A model generated the notes under the pieces. That model did no database searches and was not told the DNA's origin. It saw nothing but the letters and a program-made list of their open reading frames with translations. Made by a program: the position numbers and the translations under genes. Shown one piece after another: positions 1 through 4,953 of a stretch of 5,965 nucleotides of DNA; the stretch's first letter is position 1; each line of letters begins with the position of its first letter. This DNA is from Pseudomonadota bacterium (GTDB lineage Bacteria; Pseudomonadota; Alphaproteobacteria; Acetobacterales; Acetobacteraceae). Location: NCBI GenBank assembly GCA_021845835.1, contig JAJZVE010000315.1:1-5965 (forward strand), read 5' to 3'.

Positions 1-706
1 CCATGCCTGCGAACGCACCGATCTCGAGCAGCACATGCTGATTGACAATGCCGCGCCGCAGCGCCTGGAAGGCCATATGGAGGATGTGCCGCCCGACACC
101 GAATATCAGGACTAAAGCCAAGGCACCGGCGAGCCATGGCGCGACATTGGTCAGCGATCCTTGCAGGTTGAGATAGAGCAAGGAGAGCGCCATGACTGTG
201 AGGCCGACGGCGGCACCGATGGCGGCCCACAACCCGGTTGATCGCAGGACCAGGAAGACAAACCCGCCGAGGCTGAGGCAAACGAGCGCCGGCAGGAAGC
301 CGATCCAGCCTATGGCGGGGTCGGCGATGATGGGAATGGCGGCAACGCTGAGAACGACGGCGAGGACGAAGCGCCTCGCCTCGCGCACGAGATCGCGCTC
401 TTCTTCTTCGAACCCCCTGAGCTTGCGCGGATCGGAGATGGTATAGCCGATGTCGCGCAAGGTTTGCAGCAGTTGCTCGGGACGTGCGACGGCGGGGTCG
501 TATTCGACCAGCGCCTGCTCGTGCGTCAGGCTCACCGCCACCTTATCGACACCGGCCATTCGGCCGAGCGCCTTCTCGATGGTGCCGGTGCAGAGCGAGC
601 AATGCAGGCCGCCGATCCGGGTGCGGATCTTTCTCCGGCCGGGGCGGTTTGACGGTTCCTCGGTCCACATCCGGCCGGCGCTGTCGGTGATGAGGGTCGT
701 GCTCAT
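1..706 (-). CDS. Heavy-metal translocating P1B-type ATPase, N-terminal part (runs off the left edge)
   Basis: The reading frame is open from an ATG at 706 to the window edge and gives 235 residues. Residues about 27-92 form an HMA metal-binding domain with Cys36 and Cys39 in GGLHCSLC, and GY(T/V)-type end residues DIGYTI at 86-91. Four hydrophobic segments follow (about 112-127, 133-153, 157-178, 188-206). This is the usual set of helices ahead of the actuator domain in P1B ATPases. The fragment ends in RRGIVNQHVLLEIGAFAGM, the position where these pumps usually have an NMDVLVALG-like stretch. The actuator, CPC helix, DKTGT and ATP-binding parts lie outside the window, so the metal cannot be assigned. 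Family members pump metal ions across the inner membrane. The start has GAGG 7 nt upstream. The gene begins 13 nt after the stop of the HMA chaperone gene, so it is the third gene of the merR operon. The HMA motif has Leu where GMxCxxC is usual. Confidence 0.88.
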   Translation of the reverse strand, partial: MSTTLITDSAGRMWTEEPSNRPGRRKIRTRIGGLHCSLCTGTIEKALGRMAGVDKVAVSLTHEQALVEYDPAVARPEQLLQTLRDIGYTISDPRKLRGFEEEERDLVREARRFVLAVVLSVAAIPIIADPAIGWIGFLPALVCLSLGGFVFLVLRSTGLWAAIGAAVGLTVMALSLLYLNLQGSLTNVAPWLAGALALVLIFGVGRHILHMAFQALRRGIVNQHVLLEIGAFAGM

Positions 707-719
707 GGCTGCGCCTCTT

Positions 720-938
720 TCATGTCGGTCGCGTGGTGACGCGATAGCCGGCCTTCTCGATGGTTGCGGCAAGGCGATCCTCGGCGATGGCCTGGGGGTC
801 ATAGAGAATGCGCGCTTCTCCCTGATCGTATGAGACGGCGGCCATCTGCACGCCGGGTTGCCGCTCGACCACGGCTTTGACGGTATTGGCGCAGCCGTCG
901 CAGTGCATGCCTTTGATCTGGAACACCGCGGTTTTCAT
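720..938 (-). CDS. Small HMA-domain metallochaperone (CopZ/MerP-like)
   Basis: This 72-residue protein is a single HMA domain: MKTAVFQIKGMHCDGC with Cys14 and Cys17, a central VSYDQGEARILYDP strand region, and an EKAGY end. There is no signal peptide, so it should be cytoplasmic like CopZ, not periplasmic like MerP. Such proteins bind soft metal ions (Cu+, Hg2+, and others) through the two cysteines and pass them to the HMA domain of a pump. The next gene encodes exactly such a pump. The ATG at 938 was chosen because the domain starts there, a GGGAG lies about 7 nt upstream, and the ATG overlaps the merR stop codon as ATGA (935-938), which points to translational coupling. The frame stays open to 1067, but that extension lies inside merR and adds no domain. 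Metal specificity cannot be read from the sequence. Confidence 0.9.
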   Translation of the reverse strand: MKTAVFQIKGMHCDGCANTVKAVVERQPGVQMAAVSYDQGEARILYDPQAIAEDRLAATIEKAGYRVTTRPT

Positions 939-1405
939 TGTCGGCTCCCTGACTGCATTTTGTTGCGCGAAAGTGGAGAAGCGTGTTCCTCCGGTCGTCG
1001 AGTGCCGGATCTCGTTTCCAGCGCGTCCATGATGGAGCAGGCCTGGAGCCCGCCCCGGCTGGGACACGCCGCGATCAAGGTCTCCAGGGCGGCGCCCACC
1101 GCCCGAAGTTGCTCGATCTTCCGGTGTACCTCATCGAGCTTGGCAACGGCCTGGCTCCGTACCTCGGAGCAATCGGCAGCGGCGTCAGCCCGCAGCGTCA
1201 GAAGCTCGCCGATCTCGCTCAGTGAGAAACCGATCTGCTGCGCCTCCTTGATGAAGCGAATGCGGGCCACCTGCTCCGCCGAATAGACCCGGTAGCCCTC
1301 GCCTTTGGGCGGCCGCTCGATCAAGCCGCGGCGCTCGTAGAAGCGCACGGTCTCGATGTTCACGCCGGCATCGCGCGCGGCTTTACCGATGGTCAGTGTC
1401 GGCAT
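935..1405 (-). CDS. MerR-family heavy-metal-responsive transcriptional regulator
   Basis: This 156-residue protein has the MerR layout: an N-terminal winged helix-turn-helix (residues 4-72, with TIGKAARDAGVNIETVRFYE, then GYRVYS and RIRFIKEAQQIGFSLSEI), a long dimerisation helix (about 80-112), and a C-terminal metal loop. Three cysteines match the metal triad of MerR, ZntR and PbrR: Cys79 at the start of the dimerisation helix, and Cys114 and Cys123 separated by eight residues (CPSRGGLQAC). Family members bind between -35 and -10 of promoters with overlong spacers and activate them by untwisting DNA when metal binds. Hg, Zn/Cd and Pb sensors share this layout, so the metal is open. The start at 1405 has GAGG 7 nt upstream. 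A frame-compatible ATG at 1423 lacks a ribosome site and falls in the predicted -10. The regulator heads its own operon and faces a divergent CcdA-like gene. The tail after residue 131 (TRSGTRRPEEHASPL...) is polar and variable. Confidence 0.93.
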   Translation of the reverse strand: MPTLTIGKAARDAGVNIETVRFYERRGLIERPPKGEGYRVYSAEQVARIRFIKEAQQIGFSLSEIGELLTLRADAAADCSEVRSQAVAKLDEVHRKIEQLRAVGAALETLIAACPSRGGLQACSIMDALETRSGTRRPEEHASPLSRNKMQSGSRQ

Positions 1406-1422
1406 TTTCCAACCTCGGCGCA

Positions 1423-1454
1423 TAGATGGGGTCTGGACTATAGTACGGAGTCAA
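1423..1454 (-). promoter_or_regulatory. Predicted MerR-type promoter/operator of the merR-HMA-ATPase operon
   Basis: On the minus strand, the -35 TTGACT (1454-1449) is followed by CCGTAC-TATA-GTCCAG (1448-1433). This is an imperfect dyad centred on the palindrome ACTATAGT. A weak -10, CATCTA (1428-1423), lies 20 bp from the -35. An overlong 19-20 bp spacer filled by a dyad is the hallmark of MerR-controlled promoters. The -10 is poor, and the start site would lie only about 11 nt before the merR ATG, with the ribosome site at the extreme 5' end. The -35 and operator are therefore better supported than the exact -10. Confidence 0.6.
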
Positions 1455-1484
1455 GGGCGAAAACGTGCAGGAAACCGGCCCGAC

Positions 1485-1516
1485 TTGACACCGTACCGCA
1501 GTACTGCCGGTAGGGT
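1485..1516 (+). promoter_or_regulatory. Predicted MerR-type promoter/operator of the CcdA-like gene
   Basis: On the plus strand, the perfect -35 TTGACA (1485-1490) is followed by CCGTAC-CGCA-GTACTG (1491-1506), an almost symmetric dyad. A -10-like TAGGGT (1511-1516, fits TAnnnT) starts exactly 20 bp after the -35. The half-site CCGTAC and its phasing to the -35 are the same as in the divergent promoter at 1454-1423. This suggests that one MerR protein binds both. Transcription would begin near 1523, leaving a leader of about 75 nt before the ATG at 1597. Confidence 0.68.
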
Positions 1517-1596
1517 GCTTCCGCCTGGCAGCTTTTGGAGGGCATCCAGGAGGGCCGCCGCCGGTAGCGGCTGTACTGTCGCTGATAGGATGTCGG

Positions 1597-2337
1597 ATGC
1601 TCAACCTTGATGCCTGGCTTCAGCACGTCCCGGTCACGTCGCCCCTCGGATTCGCACTCGTGGCCCTGGCAGGGTTGATCATGGGTGTCGCGCCGAGCTC
1701 GCTGCCGCTCGCCTCCGTCGTCGCCGGCTATGTCGGGGGACAGAGTCGCGATGAGGAAGCGCACAAGCGGATGACGGGGCTGCGGCTTTCGGCGGGCTTC
1801 GTCCTGGGCGTCGCGACGGTCGATGCGGCGATCGGCGTCTTCTTCGGCTTCCTCGGCTTCACCATCATCCGCGTTCTTGCTGGCGCTCTCGTCATCACGA
1901 ACCTGGTTCTTGCCGTGGTTCTCGTTCTGCTCGGCCTCGCGCTGCTGCGAAAGATCCGTATTGTCATTCCGGTTCCGAGACCGCGACCGTGGCACGTTGA
2001 CTCGTTCAAAGCGGCCTATGCGCTCGGCATTCCCTTCGGGCTTTCGGTCTGTCCGGCCTGCACGCCCATGGTGCTGCCGATCCTGGGAGCGGCTGCGCTG
2101 ACAGGCACGCCATTGTTGGGCGGGGCTCTTCTGCTTCTCTTTGGCCTGGCGCGGGGTGTTCCGCTCCTGGCCGTCGGTGCCGCGGTCGAGGCGATCAAAG
2201 GCGTCCCGCGATTCATGACGTGGGTTCCGAAGATGGAGCGAGCGGGCGGCGTCTTGCTGCTCCTCGCCGCGCTCTACTTCTTCTATCAGAGCGCCGTATA
2301 CGCAGGTCTGATGGCGCCTCTCGAATTCCTCTCGTGA
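1597..2337 (+). CDS. CcdA/DsbD-like six-helix membrane protein, probable metal-linked transporter
   Basis: The protein has 246 residues with six hydrophobic segments (about 14-45, 64-85, 89-117, 138-165, 171-195, 215-235) in a 3+3 arrangement. The two pseudo-repeated motifs, MGVAPSSLPLASVVAGYVGG in helix 1 and GLSVCPACTPMVLPILGAAA in helix 4, match the proline motifs of the CcdA/DsbD transmembrane family. In thiol-reductant CcdA, helices 1 and 4 each carry a reactive Cys. Here helix 1 has Ser34-Ser35 instead, and helix 4 has both cysteines as CPAC (Cys152, Cys155). Electron transfer by the normal helix-pair mechanism therefore looks unlikely. The CPAC pair and the MerR-type promoter upstream suggest metal transport, which is an inference. 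The start at 1597 has AGGA 6 nt upstream. Arg/Lys-rich segments sit after helix 1 (50-63) and between helices 3 and 4 (118-138). The gene is alone on the plus strand and ends facing the DoxX-like gene. Confidence 0.8.
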   Translation: MLNLDAWLQHVPVTSPLGFALVALAGLIMGVAPSSLPLASVVAGYVGGQSRDEEAHKRMTGLRLSAGFVLGVATVDAAIGVFFGFLGFTIIRVLAGALVITNLVLAVVLVLLGLALLRKIRIVIPVPRPRPWHVDSFKAAYALGIPFGLSVCPACTPMVLPILGAAALTGTPLLGGALLLLFGLARGVPLLAVGAAVEAIKGVPRFMTWVPKMERAGGVLLLLAALYFFYQSAVYAGLMAPLEFLS

Positions 2338-2387
2338 GTGACCTGCACCCGGCGCACTATAGACTGACTGAACATGCGCAGGGGCGG
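2338..2387. other. Short convergent intergenic gap
   Basis: These 50 bp separate the ends of the CcdA-like gene and the DoxX-like gene. A 5-bp inverted repeat GCGCA/TGCGC (2352-2356 and 2375-2379) and a GGCGG/CCGCC stem (2383-2387 and 2392-2396, the second arm inside the DoxX-like gene) are present. Neither is followed by a T run on either strand, so I do not call an intrinsic terminator. The gap marks the boundary between the two metal modules. Confidence 0.5.
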
Positions 2388-2861
2388 TCAGCCGCCGCAG
2401 AGGGCATACCGGCGGATCATCGCATCGAGCGACAGGCTTCCCGGCCCGCGCGCGAAGAGCACGAACAGCATGGCCGCCCATTGAATGTGCGTCGGCCACG
2501 CCAGCGGATAGACGAAGACCTCGATGACGGCGACCATCCCGAGCAGAACGAACGAGGCAAGGCGCGTCGCCAGGCCGAGCACCAGCAGCGGCGGCGTCGT
2601 GAACTCGATCGCGACCGCCAGATAGGCCGCCAGCGCCGGCGGCAGCAGCGGCACCTGGTAGTCGTTCTCGAACTGGTAGAGCGTGGTCTGCCAGTTCGCA
2701 GCATGGGTCAGCGCCGAATTCCAGAACACGTCTGCCACCGCGAGGCGCAGCGGAATCGCGATCAGCCAGTACGGGATCCGGTCAAGCGCGCGGACCACGT
2801 TGCCCGCCATCGCGAGCGCGCCGTGCCGCGACTCGCTGCGGGAAGATGCGACCTGTGTCAT
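2388..2861 (-). CDS. DoxX-like membrane protein, last gene of the buf operon
   Basis: The 157-residue protein has four hydrophobic segments (about 31-50, 73-98, 100-120, 126-142). The order and motifs fit DoxX-family proteins: an opening LRLAVADVFWNSALTH, a second segment with an EFTTPPLLVLGLATR turn, and a closing THIQWAAMLFVLFARG. DoxX-like proteins are often the last gene of DUF2282/DUF692/DUF2063 clusters. Their role is unsettled, and a redox or quinone-linked function in the membrane has been suggested. The ATG at 2861 overlaps the bufC stop as ATGA (2858-2861), which argues for translational coupling and for this start. GAGGAG lies about 11 nt upstream, slightly far. A second Met at residue 18 lacks a ribosome site. 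The first 25 residues are polar and likely cytoplasmic. The protein ends in RRYALCGG. Confidence 0.85.
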   Translation of the reverse strand: MTQVASSRSESRHGALAMAGNVVRALDRIPYWLIAIPLRLAVADVFWNSALTHAANWQTTLYQFENDYQVPLLPPALAAYLAVAIEFTTPPLLVLGLATRLASFVLLGMVAVIEVFVYPLAWPTHIQWAAMLFVLFARGPGSLSLDAMIRRYALCGG

Positions 2862-3676
2862 GGGGCGAGAAGCTCCTCGGCTTCGGGCGGAGCGTGGCAC
2901 GGCGGACCCGGAGGACACGGGAGGGCCGATTGGAACAATCCGCGCGCCAGGAACTCGCCGAGCAGGCCAGCGGCCGAATCCGCCTCGATCCTCGCCAGTG
3001 CCTCGCAGAGCGGGATGCCATCGCAGAGCGCGCCGGCAAAGGCGAAGCCGAACGGCGAGAGCTGCACGACCTCCGGGCTGTCCGCGCGGGAATGCACGAG
3101 CAGATACTCGCCCCGGCGCGCGGGATCGATGCGCGACAGTGCCTCGTCGTCGCCGCTCATCACGGCCTGCCAGATGCGATGGGCGGGATGGGCGAGGGCC
3201 AGCAGCGATACCGAGGGATGGCGCCGGAAACACACGCTTGCCTGCTGATCGGCCGTCAGGTCGGCCAGGGCCTGCACGCCGAGCGGCGGGACGGAAAGCG
3301 CGTGCAGCGCGCGACCGATCGCCCATTCCAGCCGTGCCACGTCAGGCAGGTAGGGCAGCGACCCGGCTGGCGGAAAGGATCGCAGGAAGCCAGGGAAGGC
3401 ATCGCCCCAGTCGTAGAGATTGGCCCGCCGCGGCGGCGCGGCCGCGAGGAAGCGCGAAACGGTAGCGGCGAAGAAATCCGCCCCGACCAGCCGCTCGACC
3501 GCTGGAAAGCTCAGCTTGAGCGCGCCGGTCAGGTTCGCGGTCACGTTGTTGCGGTAGATGTCGAGCCGGGCCAGCGGCGCGATCCCGCGCGCCACGATGC
3601 TCCCCGCCACTGCCTCGCCGGGGTCCGCCAGCAGCGCAGCTCGGAATGCGCGTTGCAGGTCAAGCAGCGCGGGCAT
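2858..3676 (-). CDS. bufC: BufC-like DUF2063 protein, partner of the DUF692 enzyme
   Basis: This 272-residue protein matches the HvfC/BufC (DUF2063) family. The N-terminal domain (residues about 4-100) carries LARLDIYRNNVTANLTGALK, FPAVERLVGADFF and PPRRANLYDWGDAFPGFL. A second domain begins around LPYLPDVARLEWAIGRALHA (108-127). Members contain a RiPP-recognition-like part and act with the DUF692 oxidase, probably by presenting the precursor peptide. The annotation 'putative DNA-binding' that is often attached to them is doubtful. The ATG at 3676 has GGAGG 6 nt upstream and overlaps the end of bufB by 17 nt. The frame is open further upstream to 3760, but that part lies within bufB and adds nothing recognisable. 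The C-terminus is odd: a Cys/Pro stretch, LPCPPGPPCHAPPEAEELL, with Cys254, Cys260 and His261. The stop overlaps the next start. Confidence 0.93.
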   Translation of the reverse strand: MPALLDLQRAFRAALLADPGEAVAGSIVARGIAPLARLDIYRNNVTANLTGALKLSFPAVERLVGADFFAATVSRFLAAAPPRRANLYDWGDAFPGFLRSFPPAGSLPYLPDVARLEWAIGRALHALSVPPLGVQALADLTADQQASVCFRRHPSVSLLALAHPAHRIWQAVMSGDDEALSRIDPARRGEYLLVHSRADSPEVVQLSPFGFAFAGALCDGIPLCEALARIEADSAAGLLGEFLARGLFQSALPCPPGPPCHAPPEAEELLAP

Positions 3677-4544
3677 TGCGTCCTCCGGTTGCTTGCGCAA
3701 GCCGCACATCTGCCTGTGCCGCCTCTTCCAGAAGAACATCGAGCGCCGGCAGGTCGGCATCCCATTCGATCAGCGCCGGAAGCGGCCCGATGGTCGCCAG
3801 CGCGACCTCGAACAGCGCCCACACCTCGGCCGCAACGCGGCGGTCATGCGTGTCGAGCCGCAGTGCATGGCCGGGCGCGACCTCGCGGACGCTGTGGCCG
3901 GCGAGATGGAACTCGCCGATCGCCGCGGCGGGCAGCGCGCGCAGATAGGCCAGCGCGTCCCAGCCGTGGTTGGCGGCGCTGACGGCGATGTTGTTGACAT
4001 CGCAGATCAGGCCGCAGCCGGTGCGCGCGGCAAGTTCCGCGAGAAACTCCCATTCCGGGATCGTCGTGTGCGCGAACTGCAGATAGGTGGCGGGGTTCTC
4101 CACCAGGATCGGACGGTCGAGCCGCTCCTGCACCCGGGCCACGTTGCGGCAGACGACCGCCAGGCTCTCCTCGGTCAGCGGCAGCGGCAGCAGGTCCGCG
4201 AGATACGCATGATCGACCATCATCCAGGCGAGATGCTCGGATATCAGGCCTGGCGCGATCCGCGCGGCCAGACCGGCAACGCGGTCGAGATGCTGCTCAT
4301 CCAGCCCCTCGGCGCTGCCCAGCGACAGGCCGACCCCGTGCAACGAGACGGGATAGTCGCACCGCACCTGCTCAAGCACGGCGAGCGCCGGACCGCTCAG
4401 GTAGTTCTCGGTATGCACCTCGACCCAGGCGATGTGCGGCCTGGTGTCGAGAAACGCCGCGTGGTGCGGGAAGCGGAGCCCGATCCCCGCCGCGAGGGGG
4501 ATCGGGTCCACGTTCCGGCGCGTGGCGGCTTCAGGGCCCACCAT
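3660..4544 (-). CDS. bufB: BufB-like DUF692 multinuclear non-haem iron oxidase (MNIO)
   Basis: The 294-residue protein is a full-length DUF692 TIM-barrel enzyme. Recognisable family motifs in order are AAGIGLRFPH (18-27), WVEVHTENYL (40-49), SLHGVGLSLG (67-76), LISEHLAW (100-107), ILVENPATYL (146-155), LICDVNNIAVSA (179-190), EFHLAGH (211-217), LDTHD (230-234) and LIEWD (258-262). The His, Glu, Asp and Asn residues in these motifs (for example H69, E103, E149, D182, N184, H213, H216, D231, H233, E260) are the likely iron ligands and active-site residues. No expected motif is missing. Family members include MbnB, which forms oxazolone-thioamide in methanobactin, and BufB, which modifies cysteines of bufferins. 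Here the substrate is very probably the product of the gene directly upstream. The ATG at 4544 has GGAG about 9 nt upstream, and this site overlaps the bufA stop codon (TAGGAG). The bufA-bufB gap is 11 bp, and bufC overlaps the 3' end. Confidence 0.95.
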   Translation of the reverse strand: MVGPEAATRRNVDPIPLAAGIGLRFPHHAAFLDTRPHIAWVEVHTENYLSGPALAVLEQVRCDYPVSLHGVGLSLGSAEGLDEQHLDRVAGLAARIAPGLISEHLAWMMVDHAYLADLLPLPLTEESLAVVCRNVARVQERLDRPILVENPATYLQFAHTTIPEWEFLAELAARTGCGLICDVNNIAVSAANHGWDALAYLRALPAAAIGEFHLAGHSVREVAPGHALRLDTHDRRVAAEVWALFEVALATIGPLPALIEWDADLPALDVLLEEAAQADVRLAQATGGRNARAA

Positions 4545-4555
4545 GCGCCGCGCTC

Positions 4556-4879
4556 CTATGACGGCTGCAGCTTGCCGCCGTCGATCTTCTCGCAGTCGCC
4601 GGCGGGCAGCAGCACGAAGGACTTGGGATCTCGTACCTGCGTGGCCTGTCCGGCGCAGGAATGTGCGCCCATGGCGCAGTCGTTGCGAGCGACCGCATTG
4701 ATGCCGTAGCAGCGGGCGAGGTGCTCCTTCTGGGCCCGCATCATGTTCTGCTTCACGACCGCCGCATTGGCGCCAGGCGGCAGCTTCATCTCCTGAGCCG
4801 AGACCGGCCTTACCGTCGCTGCCGCGGCAAGCCCGATCGCCGCCGTCAGCACCGACGCGGCAAGCATCCTGCGATCCAT
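4556..4879 (-). CDS. bufA: BufA-type (DUF2282) bufferin precursor peptide, exported and cysteine-bearing
   Basis: The 107-residue protein has an N-terminal signal peptide: MDRRM, a hydrophobic stretch to about residue 22, and a likely cleavage after VSA at residue 28. The mature part carries the DUF2282 signature CYGI...NDCA...HSCAGQA...GDCEKIDGGKL, with Cys57, Cys68, Cys75 and Cys96. In characterised bufferins, the BufB/BufC pair oxidises core cysteines to thiooxazole-type heterocycles, and the exported product binds copper. That activity is inferred here from the cluster. Between the signal peptide and the first Cys is a segment of about 28 residues containing Met31, Met46 and Met47 (PPGANAAVVKQNMMRAQK). 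It looks longer than in compact homologues. The ATG at 4879 was chosen for its strong AAGGAG site about 7 nt upstream and because it starts a perfect signal peptide. An in-frame extension upstream to 5035 overlaps nrsF and is not credible. An ECF-type promoter lies 49-74 nt upstream. Confidence 0.94.
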   Translation of the reverse strand: MDRRMLAASVLTAAIGLAAAATVRPVSAQEMKLPPGANAAVVKQNMMRAQKEHLARCYGINAVARNDCAMGAHSCAGQATQVRDPKSFVLLPAGDCEKIDGGKLQPS

Positions 4880-4927
4880 GATGTCTCCTTCCCGGGAGCG
4901 GCCCCCCAGCGGGACCGGCATCCGGGA

Positions 4928-4953
4928 TTCGGGCGGCGGCGGGAAAAGGTTAC
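4928..4953 (-). promoter_or_regulatory. Predicted ECF (sigma-F type) promoter of bufABC-doxX
   Basis: On the minus strand, GTAACC (4953-4948) and CGAA (4931-4928) are separated by exactly 16 bp. AAC in the -35 and CG in the -10 are typical of ECF promoters. From memory, GTAACC-N16-CGAA is the motif reported for Caulobacter sigma-F targets, which include the homologous DUF2282 operon. The -35 includes the TAA stop codon of nrsF. Transcription should begin about seven bases below 4928, giving a leader of roughly 40 nt before the bufA ATG at 4879. This allows the buf genes to be induced separately from sigma and nrsF. Confidence 0.75.

Noticed and set aside
450..833. Plus-strand open frame antisense to the ATPase and HMA genes
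   Set aside because: No domain, and the opposite strand encodes HMA domains with CxxC motifs.
1590..1610. Tiny upstream reading frame (ATG at 1590, six residues) overlapping the CcdA-like start
   Set aside because: It has no ribosome site of its own, and the AGGA nearby is better placed for the ATG at 1597. A leader-peptide role cannot be supported.
1597..2337. Calling the plus-strand gene a cytochrome c biogenesis protein
   Set aside because: The fold family fits, but the helix-1 cysteine needed for that chemistry is absent and no thioredoxin-like or cytochrome genes are nearby, so only a family-level name is given.
2352..2396. Possible terminator hairpins between the convergent genes
   Set aside because: Stems are only 5 bp and no T run follows on either strand.
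1438..2499. Long open frame on the minus strand opposite the CcdA-like gene
   Set aside because: The product is very Arg/Asp/Glu/Gln-rich with no domain, and it lies antisense to a clear membrane protein. It is a shadow frame of GC-rich coding DNA.
2220..3248. Long open frame on the plus strand through the DoxX-like gene and bufC
   Set aside because: The composition is low-complexity Arg/Ala/Ser, there is no ribosome site or domain, and it is antisense to recognised genes.
2846..3982. Long plus-strand frame across bufC and into bufB
   Set aside because: It lies antisense to two well-supported genes. The protein is Arg/Gln/Gly-rich and unlike any family I know.
3558..4709. 383-codon plus-strand frame antisense to bufB and bufA
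   Set aside because: It is long only because codon bias of bufB removes stops on the other strand. The translation shows no motif.
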